From contig CALCJG010000399.1 of NCBI GenBank assembly GCA_937967705.1, positions 1 to 7,663 on the forward strand: DNA of 7,663 bases. The letters run 5' to 3'. Below are positions 1-5,505 of the stretch, piece by piece. Made by a program: the position numbers and the translations under genes. Numbering within the stretch: position 1 is the stretch's first letter; every line of letters starts with the position of its first letter. The stretch comes from an uncultured Spirochaetia bacterium (lineage in GTDB: Bacteria; Spirochaetota; UBA4802; JAGODF01). The notes under the pieces are model-generated. The model was not told where the DNA came from. It ran no database searches and saw nothing but the letters and a program-made list of their open reading frames with translations.

Positions 1-118
1 TCTTGTCCTTGCCAATGATATTGGTCGGCACTTCCGCACTCTGGCGCGAGAAGAGATGATATCCGACCAGAATGAACAGGCAGGATACCCCTATGGCGAT
101 GATCTTTTTTTTATTCAT
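1..118 (-). CDS. N-terminus of a membrane-anchored or exported protein (partial, runs off left edge)
   Basis: Only the first 39 codons are inside the window. The start is the ATG at 118-116 on the minus strand, preceded by an AGAGG Shine-Dalgarno (complement of 128-132) about nine bases upstream. The peptide opens MNKKK, then a hydrophobic run (about residues 6-23, IIAIGVSCLFILVGYHLF), then a polar stretch with SRQSAEVP. This is a classic positively charged n-region plus signal anchor or uncleaved signal peptide, so the rest of the protein probably lies outside the cytoplasmic face of the inner membrane. The single Cys (residue 13) sits mid-helix and is not a convincing lipobox. The gene lies downstream of the FAD oxidoreductase on the same strand, 151 bases away, with no clear terminator or promoter in between, so co-transcription is possible. 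Too little is visible to name a family. Confidence 0.7.
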   Translation of the reverse strand, partial: MNKKKIIAIGVSCLFILVGYHLFSRQSAEVPTNIIGKDK

Positions 119-269
119 CCTTTGAAACCTCTTTCATGAGAAATCTATTGTTAACCGCCGGAGGGCAACGTATCTTTCTCCCTTCCCCTTGCCACAGAAA
201 GGGAAGAGACACATCCCCTGCCGTACAGAAATTATGTTCCTTAATCCGGTGATCAGGTTACAAAACCCG
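119..269. other. Intergenic gap between two leftward genes
   Basis: This 151-base gap contains no credible ORF. A small imperfect hairpin (about 182-206, CCCTT paired with AAGGG around a gccacaga loop, one bulge) lacks a following U-tract in either direction, so I do not call it a terminator. No sigma70-type promoter with both boxes is visible on the minus strand. The only candidate reads TTGCCC, a 15-base spacer, TAGATT, which is poor. Confidence 0.4.
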
Positions 270-1436
270 TCAGGATTGCAGCAGCTTTTTAAAATCCTCG
301 GGATTGCCGCCCCGCTCCATCACACGTTGACCGGTCTTGACCGCATCGGCATCTCCCAGAACGATAATGCCGACGACTTTGCCCTCTGCGAGGAGGAGTT
401 TTTTGTAGGATGAGTCACTGATCGACGAATAGACCTCTGCTCCGGAGGCATTGAAGTCCCCTGCAGAATAGAGATCAATACCCGTTATCTTCAGAACATT
501 GGAAAGAACCGTTCCCTTATAGGGAGTGGGAATCCCTGCCATATTGAGTCCTGCGATGCGTCCCTGATCCCTGGCTGCCGGCCAGATCCCATAGAGACAA
601 CCCTTATGTTCAGCGGGATCCCCGGCAGCGTAAATGTCCGGCACGGAGGTCCGGAGATGATCGTCCACCAGGATACCCCGGTTGACCTCCAGGCCCGCCT
701 GCCGCGCAAGCTCCCCCCGGCACTCAATGCCCGAGGAGAAAATGACCGCATCGGTTTTGATCTCCCGGCCAGATTTCAGAAGAACGGATTGAACGCTGTC
801 CTGACCCCGCAGGATCTCCACACTGTCGTCCAGGACGAAAGAGAGCCCCTTGGCCTCCAGCATCCTCTGCAGAAGACGCCCTCCCTCCTCGTCCAATTGC
901 CGGGGAAGAAGCCAGCTACGGAACTCCACGACGGTGACCCGCTTCCCCAGACGGCTCAGGCTGAAGGCGTTTTCCAGCCCCAGAAGACCGCCCCCTACGA
1001 CGGTTACCTCAGTGAGGTCGCGGCAGTACTCCTTAATGCTGTCGGCATCCGTAACACCCCGGAGGCTGAAGACTCCCCGGAGATCGGCCCCCTTCACCCC
1101 GGGCATAAAGGGCAGGGCTCCGGTGGCCAGGAGGAGCCTGTCATAGGAAAACTCCCGGCCGTCTTCACTGACCACGGATTTCTTATGAATATCAATGCGG
1201 ACGATCCGGGTGTTCAGAACATTCTGAATTCGGTTCTTTTCGTAATGGTCCTCTTTGTAGAGGGTGAACTTGTCCACACTGATCTCATCGGCGAGGTACT
1301 CTATCAGCCGGGGGCGATAATAAAAGAGGTTCTTCGATTCCGATATAATGGTGATTTCCCCCTCGGAGTCGCTCTTTCTGATAGCCAGGGCCGCTTCCAC
1401 CCCCGCCACGCCATTGCCGACGATAATGTATTTCAT
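270..1436 (-). CDS. NAD(P)/FAD-dependent oxidoreductase, NADH-rubredoxin reductase / NirB N-terminal type
   Basis: The 388-aa product is a two-dinucleotide-binding flavoprotein (Pyr_redox_2 family). Visible motifs in order: the N-terminal FAD Rossmann motif GNGVAG (residues 7-12), an ATG-containing segment LLLATGALP (101-109), the NAD(P) Rossmann motif GGGLLG (148-153) followed by an acidic strand end VTVVE (167-171), and the second FAD motif YAAGD (269-273). A C-terminal domain (about 310-388), including LKITGIDLYSAGD, resembles that of rubredoxin reductases and assimilatory nitrite reductase large subunits. No CxxC redox-active disulfide is visible, which argues against thioredoxin-reductase or lipoamide-dehydrogenase chemistry. 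The family typically transfers electrons from NAD(P)H to a small iron protein such as rubredoxin or a ferredoxin; the partner here is unknown. I chose the ATG at 1436 because GGGAG precedes it and the Rossmann fold begins directly after it. An upstream in-frame ATG at 1541 would add 35 residues unlike the family. It is transcribed divergently from the 2-oxoacid oxidoreductase operon. Confidence 0.9.
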   Translation of the reverse strand: MKYIIVGNGVAGVEAALAIRKSDSEGEITIISESKNLFYYRPRLIEYLADEISVDKFTLYKEDHYEKNRIQNVLNTRIVRIDIHKKSVVSEDGREFSYDRLLLATGALPFMPGVKGADLRGVFSLRGVTDADSIKEYCRDLTEVTVVGGGLLGLENAFSLSRLGKRVTVVEFRSWLLPRQLDEEGGRLLQRMLEAKGLSFVLDDSVEILRGQDSVQSVLLKSGREIKTDAVIFSSGIECRGELARQAGLEVNRGILVDDHLRTSVPDIYAAGDPAEHKGCLYGIWPAARDQGRIAGLNMAGIPTPYKGTVLSNVLKITGIDLYSAGDFNASGAEVYSSISDSSYKKLLLAEGKVVGIIVLGDADAVKTGQRVMERGGNPEDFKKLLQS

Positions 1437-1519
1437 CTTCCGCTCCCAGTTGCACAAATTCGAATCATCATCCCATAGAGAAAGGAAAAGCTGATTAGTG
1501 CAACCCTTTTTCAGAAATC

Positions 1520-1529
1520 CCTGCGCAGG
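1520..1529. promoter_or_regulatory. Palindrome CCTGCGCAGG in the flavoprotein leader, possible operator
   Basis: This is a perfect 10-base palindrome on the upstream side of the flavoprotein start. AACCCTTTTTCA (1502-1513) and AACCCTTTCA (1531-1540) flank it as near-identical direct repeats. Such symmetry fits a dimeric regulator site or a short hairpin in the transcript, but a 10-base palindrome can also arise by chance. No regulator gene is adjacent. Confidence 0.25.
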
Positions 1530-1702
1530 AAACCCTTTCAAACCAGAGATAAAACACCAAGGGGATATAATGTATCATTAAATATCATATACTGTTTACT
1601 TCCCTCCCCATCCTCCGGTAACACCCCCCTGGCCGGATATCCTGGACATCAAGATCGCTGAATCATCCTGCAGAATAATTTTCCATTTCCCCGCTCTTTT
1701 TA

Positions 1703-1731
1703 TTGACACGAAAGAAGACCTGCGGTTTATT
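1703..1731 (+). promoter_or_regulatory. Sigma70-type promoter of the 2-oxoacid oxidoreductase operon
   Basis: A perfect -35 box TTGACA (1703-1708) is followed by a 17-base spacer and a -10-like TTTATT (1726-1731, four of six matches to TATAAT). Transcription would begin near 1738-1740, giving a leader of about 42 bases before the ferredoxin start at 1781. It is the only well-formed promoter upstream of the four-gene operon. If correct, it excludes the in-frame TTG at 1703 as the translation start, because that TTG would be the -35 box itself. Confidence 0.6.
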
Positions 1732-1780
1732 TTGTATTGTAAAGAAATTGACCAGTACTACCTTTGATGACAGGCGTGGA

Positions 1781-1990
1781 ATGGCCTATATAATCATAGA
1801 TAAAGAGAGATGCAAAGGATGCTACTTCTGCATCGAATTCTGTCCCAAGAACATTATCGTGATATCGAAAGAGCACAATAAACTGGGCTATTTCCCCGCG
1901 GAATTCCCAATGGAAGATGAGGATAAATGCACCGGCTGTAAAACCTGCGCTTCCATGTGTCCCGACATGGCGATCGAGGTTTACAAATGA
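1781..1990 (+). CDS. 2-oxoacid:ferredoxin oxidoreductase delta subunit, 2x[4Fe-4S] ferredoxin
   Basis: The 69-aa protein carries two classic cluster-binding motifs, each CxxCxxCxxxCP: Cys 11, 14, 17, 21 (CKGCYFCIEFCP) and Cys 50, 53, 56, 60 (CTGCKTCASMCP). It therefore binds two [4Fe-4S] clusters. By family (KorD/VorD/PorD) it passes electrons from the TPP-containing catalytic core to external ferredoxin. The 28-residue linker between the motifs, ending in an acidic MEDEDK, is usual for delta subunits. The start is the ATG at 1781, with a weak AGG SD at 1772-1774 and the family-typical N-terminus AYIIIDKERCKGC. A longer reading from TTG 1703 would place start codon and promoter on the same bases. 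Its stop codon overlaps the alpha-subunit start (ATGA), so it is first in a coupled operon. Confidence 0.9.
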   Translation: MAYIIIDKERCKGCYFCIEFCPKNIIVISKEHNKLGYFPAEFPMEDEDKCTGCKTCASMCPDMAIEVYK

Positions 1991-3045
1991 CCCCGCGAGC
2001 CCTGACCAAAGGAAACATCGCCCTGGCGGAGGGGGCCATACAGGCCGGATGTCTCTATTATTTCGGCTACCCCATAACGCCGCAGAACGACATCCCCGAA
2101 TACCTGGCGCGCAATCTTCCCAAAAGGGGGGGTATCTTCATCCCCGCGGAGAGCGAAATTGCATCCATCAACATGGTCATGGGTGCGGCGGCATCGGGGA
2201 AGAGAGCCATGACCTCATCGTCAGGACCGGGCATTTCCCTCATGCAAGAGGCGATGTCCTACATGGCGGGTTCGGACATACCCTGCGTAGTCGTCAACAT
2301 CATGCGGGTGGGTCCCGGACTGGGAGGCATCGAGCCCACGCAGGGGGATTACAATCAGGCCGTGCACGGCGGAGGTCACGGGGACTACAAGAACATCGTC
2401 CTGGCCCCAGCCTCGGTTCAGGAGATGTTCGACCTGACCATCAAGGCCTTTGAACTGGCGGACAAATACCGCAACCCCGCCATGGTCGTGGCAGACGCGA
2501 TGATCGGCCAGTTTCAGGAGCCCTGCAGGCTCACACCGGCGGAGCCCATCCTCATCCCGGAAAAGCCCTGGGCCCTTACCGGACGTCAGGGGCGGAAACC
2601 CCAGCTGCTGAAATCCCTCTACCTGGCCCCCGGCGAACAGGAGGCGCACAATCTCCGGATGAAGGCCAAATACGACGAGATCCAGGAGCACGAGGTGATG
2701 CTGGAGACGAGGGAACTGGACGACGCCGAGATCATGATCGTGGCCTTCGGCACTCCCTCCCGCGTGGCCAAGAGCGCCCTGACCCAGGCCAGGGAGATGG
2801 GCATACGGGCCGGGCTGCTGCGGCCTATCACCCTCTTTCCCTTTCCGGAAAAGGAGATAAGGGAATACTCCTCGAAAATACGGAAAGTCCTCGTCGTCGA
2901 GATGAACACGGGACAGATGGTGAGGGACGTGCGGATCAACAGCCACCCGGAGGCGGAGATATCCTTTTACGGAAGACCGGGCGGCGGCATCCCCTACCCT
3001 GACGACATCATCAGGGAAATCAAAAAAGCGCTGAAAAAATCATGA
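1987..3045 (+). CDS. vorB: 2-oxoacid:ferredoxin oxidoreductase alpha subunit, VorB-like (3-methyl-2-oxobutanoate dehydrogenase)
   Basis: The 352-aa protein is the alpha subunit of a heterotetrameric 2-oxoacid:ferredoxin oxidoreductase, comprising the TPP-pyrimidine-binding domain and the transketolase C-terminal-like domain. Motifs: [14 protein letters not shown] (9-22) and GYPITPQN (27-34), the signature YPITP loop; PAESEIASI (53-61) with the presumed TPP-activating Glu55; [11 protein letters not shown] (76-86), the conserved SGPG loop; GGIEPTQGD (113-121); [11 protein letters not shown] (277-287) and VVEMNTGQM (303-311) in the second domain. Length and motif order match bacterial VorB, which oxidises branched-chain 2-oxoacids such as 2-oxoisovalerate to acyl-CoA. 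2-oxoglutarate (KorA) is the main alternative, because substrate cannot be read securely from sequence. The start is the ATG at 1987, inside the ferredoxin stop (ATGA), with GAGG at 1976-1979. A start at 1957 would add ten residues absent from the family. Confidence 0.92.
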   Translation: MTPRALTKGNIALAEGAIQAGCLYYFGYPITPQNDIPEYLARNLPKRGGIFIPAESEIASINMVMGAAASGKRAMTSSSGPGISLMQEAMSYMAGSDIPCVVVNIMRVGPGLGGIEPTQGDYNQAVHGGGHGDYKNIVLAPASVQEMFDLTIKAFELADKYRNPAMVVADAMIGQFQEPCRLTPAEPILIPEKPWALTGRQGRKPQLLKSLYLAPGEQEAHNLRMKAKYDEIQEHEVMLETRELDDAEIMIVAFGTPSRVAKSALTQAREMGIRAGLLRPITLFPFPEKEIREYSSKIRKVLVVEMNTGQMVRDVRINSHPEAEISFYGRPGGGIPYPDDIIREIKKALKKS

Positions 3046-3794
3046 ACCGAATTTTTAAAAGACCCGATTCCCTCACCGATGCCAATACGCATTTCTGCCC
3101 TGGATGCACCCACGGCATAGCCCACCGGCTGATAGCGGAAGTGATGGACGAGCTTGGCATTACCGACAACACCATCGGCATCCCCGGAGTGGGCTGCTGT
3201 GTTTTCCTCTATACCTACTTTCCCATTGACGTGCTCGAGGCGCCCCACGGCAGGGCCCCGGCATGCGCCACCGGGATGAAACGGGCACAGCCGGACAAGA
3301 TCGTATTCGTTTACCAGGGAGACGGGGACCTGGCTGCCATAGGCACCTCCGAGGTCATTCACGCTGCCAACCGGGGGGAGAATATCACTATCTTCTTTAT
3401 AAATAACTCAGTATACGGCATGACCGGGGGACAGATGGCCCCGACAACCCTTCTGGGCCAGCAGACCACAACCAGTCCCTACGGTCGGGACTTTCAGTCG
3501 GAGGGCTATCCCATCCGCATGGCGGAACTTCTGGCAACCCTCGAGGGGGTGGCGTATTCCACCCGCGTGGCGCTCCATTCCCCCAAACATGTCAACCAGG
3601 CCCGGAAAGCGGTAAGGAAGGCCTTCGAGATGCAGATGAACGGCATGGGCTTTTCCATGGTGGAGATGCTCTCCACCTGCAACACCAACTGGCGCGTATC
3701 GCCCCTTGAGGCTCTGAAGACCATCGAAAACGAGATGATCCCCTATTATCCTCTGGGTGTCTTCAAGGAGAGGACGGGGAAGGATTTTCTGTAA
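3042..3794 (+). CDS. 2-oxoacid:ferredoxin oxidoreductase beta subunit, TPP-binding
   Basis: The 250-aa protein is the beta subunit that binds the diphosphate of thiamine pyrophosphate through Mg2+. The TPP motif is clear: GDGD at 93-96 followed by [11 protein letters not shown] (121-131). Other hallmarks are FCPGCTHG (18-25), GVGCC (49-53), [10 protein letters not shown] (69-78) and [15 protein letters not shown] (134-148). Cys19, Cys22, Cys52 (or Cys53) and Cys213 (STCNTNW) match in arrangement the four ligands that hold the proximal [4Fe-4S] cluster in KorB-type subunits; that assignment rests on family knowledge, not a structure here. It should form the active site with the alpha subunit and pass electrons to the delta ferredoxin. 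The start ATG overlaps the alpha stop (ATGA) and lacks a strong SD of its own, so its translation probably depends on coupling. Confidence 0.93.
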   Translation: MNRIFKRPDSLTDANTHFCPGCTHGIAHRLIAEVMDELGITDNTIGIPGVGCCVFLYTYFPIDVLEAPHGRAPACATGMKRAQPDKIVFVYQGDGDLAAIGTSEVIHAANRGENITIFFINNSVYGMTGGQMAPTTLLGQQTTTSPYGRDFQSEGYPIRMAELLATLEGVAYSTRVALHSPKHVNQARKAVRKAFEMQMNGMGFSMVEMLSTCNTNWRVSPLEALKTIENEMIPYYPLGVFKERTGKDFL

Positions 3795-3805
3795 GGGAGG
3801 AGAGC

Positions 3806-4345
3806 GTGTATCAGGATGTCATCATGTCCGGTTTCGGTGGACAGGGTATTCAAATCATCAGCCAGATAGCGGCCCTTGCGGCCATCCGCAAGGGGCTGGA
3901 AATCACCTACCTTCCCTCCTACGGGGTGGAAAAACGCGGCGGCCGCACCAACGTGACCATGGTCATCTCCGATTCGGAAATCGGCTCACCCATAACCAAT
4001 CACCCCATGGCCATCATAGCCCTGGACATCATAGCCCTCGAGACCTTCCAGCCCGTAGTCCGCGAAGGGGGCGTCGTCATCGCCAACACCAGTCTCATCC
4101 CGGAGGAGCTCTTCACAAGGCAGGATGTGCAGCTGGTGCGGATTCGAAGCAATGAGGAAGCCCTTGCCATGGGTAACGCCAAAGTGGCCAACATGATCTG
4201 CCTGGGCGCGTATCTTCAGAGAACGGCCTACATGTCCTTCGGTGACATCGAGTCGGTCATAGGGGACGTCATCCCCGAGCGGTTAAAGCACACCATTCCA
4301 GACAACCTCAAGGCCATTCAGAAGGGGATGGACCTGGCCCGATAG
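3806..4345 (+). CDS. 2-oxoacid:ferredoxin oxidoreductase gamma subunit
   Basis: The 179-aa protein belongs to the pyruvate/ketoisovalerate oxidoreductase catalytic gamma family (POR domain). Near the N-terminus is the hallmark SGFGGQGIQ (8-16), then YGVEKRGGRTN (39-49), HPMAIIALD (66-74) and GNAKVANMICLGAY (123-136), all characteristic. Its role by family is to complete the alpha-beta core and help form the CoA-binding region. It starts with GTG at 3806, placed about four bases after a strong GGGAGGAG SD (3795-3802), 11 bases after the beta stop. It is the last gene of the operon: a pyrimidine-rich tract and a new promoter follow, so the operon is delta-alpha-beta-gamma with no extra genes. 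Length is normal for the family. Confidence 0.92.
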   Translation: MYQDVIMSGFGGQGIQIISQIAALAAIRKGLEITYLPSYGVEKRGGRTNVTMVISDSEIGSPITNHPMAIIALDIIALETFQPVVREGGVVIANTSLIPEELFTRQDVQLVRIRSNEEALAMGNAKVANMICLGAYLQRTAYMSFGDIESVIGDVIPERLKHTIPDNLKAIQKGMDLAR

Positions 4346-4368
4346 AACTGGCTTTTTTTCTTTTTCTT
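4337..4368 (+). terminator. Possible weak terminator of the 2-oxoacid oxidoreductase operon
   Basis: A short GCC (4337-4339) / GGC (4350-4352) pairing overlaps the gamma stop codon and is followed at once by seven Ts (4353-4359), then C and five more Ts. The U-rich tract is right for an intrinsic terminator, but the stem is only three base pairs, so termination may be inefficient or depend on another factor. Confidence 0.3.
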
Positions 4369-4388
4369 CCGATTCTGCAAAAATAGTC

Positions 4389-4416
4389 TTGTTTTGACCC
4401 CCTAAAGGTTTATACT
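4389..4416 (+). promoter_or_regulatory. Candidate promoter for the orphan lipoprotein gene
   Basis: A strong -10 box TATACT (4411-4416) lies 16 bases after a poor -35 TTGTTT (4389-4394). A better-looking TTGACC (4394-4399) is only 11 bases away, too close for sigma70. The -10 hexamer is identical to that of the chagasin-gene promoter downstream. A leader of about 115 bases would precede the start at 4540. Confidence 0.4.
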
Positions 4417-4437
4417 GCTCCCATTAATTCCCGTAAA

Positions 4438-4466
4438 GTCATACAGCGATTAATTGATTATATGAC
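4438..4466. promoter_or_regulatory. Inverted repeat GTCATA...TATGAC in the lipoprotein leader
   Basis: Two perfect 6-base arms (4438-4443 and 4461-4466) are separated by 17 AT-rich bases, just downstream of the candidate start of transcription. The layout suits a repressor site, or a weak hairpin in RNA. The stem is AT-rich and no U-tract follows, so it is not a terminator. It could be chance. Confidence 0.25.
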
Positions 4467-4539
4467 AGGGTGAATCTGCCGACAATGAGAATGAGTGCTT
4501 TCTTTTCTATAGAATAATCGGGGGGACACAGAGGAGATC

Positions 4540-5370
4540 ATGACTAACAAGGAAGGCCTTACCCATAAACAGGGTACCCCGCGCAGGAGAAACATCGGAG
4601 GGCTGCTCAGCTTGTCTCTGGTCCTGATGCTGTTGTCCCAGTGCAGCTCTCAGAAATTCGTCCGGGATTATGACAAAGAGGGTCAGATCAGCCAGATTCG
4701 TTACCTGGAAAAGGGCCTCCTGAAATATACCGTCTCCTTCGATTACGATCTGCAGAAACGGATCATTACCATTCGGAAAATACGATCCCGGGAAGAAACC
4801 CCTGCCAAGATCGTACAGATCAGGTTCGATCCCCAGAACAGAGTGCGCATGCTCTCTCATGATGACGTCATCGGCGCCGGTGAGAACCCGGTGAAGGATA
4901 CCTGGGTGGAATCCTACTTCTTCAACCGGACGGGCGTGCTTTATAAGATCGAGACCTCTTACAAGAGCTCCCACAGCATCTCATTGAACAAAAGCGCCCT
5001 CGTCACATCGCGCTTTTACTACAGATCGGGCCTTCTTACCCTCATCAAGATCAACGGAGGCACCTTCAAAAAGGAGCTGAAGCCCCACTATTCCAAGAGG
5101 GAGATCCAGGATATCACCTATAAATACTTCGCCGTGGAACGCAAAAAGAAGGGGTTTGAACTGAAAAAGCATCTGCAGATCTTTTACGAAAAAGGCAAGA
5201 CCGTCCGGTTCAAGGATCTTTCGGGGGGGCCGATGGTGGAATCCCTCCCCGAGGTGCGCCGGATCCTTCAGGAAGAGGCTATTGATTCGGCCCTGTCCAA
5301 AAGCTCCTGGGTTTCCCATTACAAGGCCATGCTGAACCACATAGAACAGCAGCTCCTCTCGGGCCAATAA
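4540..5370 (+). CDS. Predicted lipoprotein with aromatic-glycine beta-repeat character, unknown function
   Basis: The 276-aa protein matches no family that I recognise. It begins with a long basic n-region (RRR at 15-17), a hydrophobic stretch (about 19-33) and LLSQC ending at Cys35, followed by SSQ. This is a plausible signal peptidase II site, though Gln at -1 is unusual outside lineages with relaxed lipoboxes. The mature part is charged and carries recurring short units in which an aromatic pair is followed by a turn and a basic or hydrophobic strand: DYDKEGQISQIRY (43-55), FDYDLQKRIITI (67-78), RFDPQNRVRML (95-105), YFFNRTGVLYKI (126-137), FYYRSGLLTLIK (159-170), IFYEKGKTVRF (214-224). 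These resemble YD/MORN-like antiparallel beta hairpins. The C-terminus (232-276) looks helical. An excellent GAGGAG SD (4531-4536) precedes the ATG. It is likely a peripheral protein anchored in a membrane leaflet. Confidence 0.75.
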   Translation: MTNKEGLTHKQGTPRRRNIGGLLSLSLVLMLLSQCSSQKFVRDYDKEGQISQIRYLEKGLLKYTVSFDYDLQKRIITIRKIRSREETPAKIVQIRFDPQNRVRMLSHDDVIGAGENPVKDTWVESYFFNRTGVLYKIETSYKSSHSISLNKSALVTSRFYYRSGLLTLIKINGGTFKKELKPHYSKREIQDITYKYFAVERKKKGFELKKHLQIFYEKGKTVRFKDLSGGPMVESLPEVRRILQEEAIDSALSKSSWVSHYKAMLNHIEQQLLSGQ

Positions 5371-5384
5371 TTTCCTCATTTGAT

Positions 5385-5412
5385 TTGACATTTCCCCGGC
5401 AACCGTTATACT
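5385..5412 (+). promoter_or_regulatory. Near-consensus sigma70 promoter for the chagasin-family gene
   Basis: A perfect -35 TTGACA (5385-5390), a 16-base spacer and a strong -10 TATACT (5407-5412) lie just after the upstream stop codon. Transcription would start around 5418-5420, giving a leader of about 80 bases. This is the best promoter in the window, so the chagasin-type gene has its own transcription start even though it lies only 131 bases after the preceding gene. Confidence 0.75.
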
Positions 5413-5442
5413 TAGTTAAAAGCCATTAGCATACAGGGGGGG

Positions 5443-5505
5443 GTGATATCCCGGAAACGGGAATTCCGCCGCGACCATAATAATCCATCAAGGGGGATAT
5501 CATGA
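5443..5505 (+). CDS. Possible 20-codon leader ORF overlapping the chagasin-type start
   Basis: A GTG at 5443 opens a frame of 20 sense codons (MISRKREFRRDHNNPSRGIS) that stops with the TGA at 5503-5505, overlapping the ATG at 5502 as ATGA. That is the same overlap used twice in the upstream operon. The G-run (5436-5443) just before the GTG could serve as an SD, but it abuts the codon, so spacing is poor. Its translation would disrupt the leader structures. It may be no more than an accident of the sequence. Confidence 0.2.
   Translation: MISRKREFRRDHNNPSRGIS
5444..5502 (+). promoter_or_regulatory. Leader with alternative RNA structures masking the ribosome-binding site
   Basis: The segment TGATATCCC (5444-5452) is the perfect reverse complement of GGGATATCA (5494-5502), which includes the 3' part of the AGGGGG SD and the A of the start codon. 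Pairing would give nine base pairs and hide the ribosome-binding site. The same bases also form a local hairpin, TCCCG (5449-5453) / CGGGA (5458-5462), closed by a GAAA tetraloop. The two folds share 5449-5452 and exclude each other, as in translational switches or RNA thermometers. No ligand-binding aptamer that I recognise is present, and the regulatory role is inferred. Confidence 0.45.

Larger units (their letters stand above)
1437..1780. other. Divergent intergenic region between flavoprotein and 2-oxoacid oxidoreductase operon
   Basis: These 344 bases hold no convincing gene. From left to right: the leader of the flavoprotein gene, with an inverted repeat GTTGCAC (1449-1455) / GTGCAAC (1498-1504); two copies of an AACCCTTT-type repeat (1502-1513 and 1531-1540) flanking a perfect 10-base palindrome CCTGCGCAGG (1520-1529); an AT-rich patch (about 1564-1600) with TATAAT at 1566-1571 and TATCAT at 1573-1578 and 1583-1588; an 8-base palindrome GGATATCC near 1635; and the rightward promoter at 1703-1731. 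I could not find a well-spaced promoter for the leftward gene. The AT-rich patch is its most likely location. Confidence 0.6.

Noticed and set aside
182..206. Hairpin downstream of the flavoprotein gene as intrinsic terminator
   Set aside because: The stem is bulged and there is no run of U on the 3' side in either direction.
606..1478. 290-aa open frame on the plus strand, opposite the flavoprotein gene
   Set aside because: It lies antisense to a gene with complete family motifs, its peptide is rich in Pro, Gly and His with no recognisable domain, and long antisense frames are common in GC-rich genes. It also has no good SD.
1437..1541. Upstream ATG at 1541 extending the flavoprotein by 35 residues
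   Set aside because: The FAD-binding strand normally begins at the very N-terminus, as it does from ATG 1436, which also has a GGGAG SD.
1703..1780. TTG at 1703 as start of a longer ferredoxin (26 extra residues)
   Set aside because: The TTG is part of a perfect TTGACA -35 box, the extra residues do not resemble the family, and ATG 1781 gives the usual delta-subunit N-terminus.
2221..2946. 241-aa open frame antisense to the alpha-subunit gene
   Set aside because: It is fully contained in a conserved gene, and its His/Gly/Pro-rich composition is typical of a reverse-strand shadow.
4394..4416. TTGACC plus TATACT as a consensus promoter
   Set aside because: The spacer is only 11 bases, too short for sigma70. 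I kept only the weaker TTGTTT with a 16-base spacer.
4485..4517. Ten-codon ATG frame (MRMSAFFSIE) in the leader of the orphan lipoprotein
   Set aside because: It has no SD and ends well before the real start, so there is nothing to distinguish it from chance.
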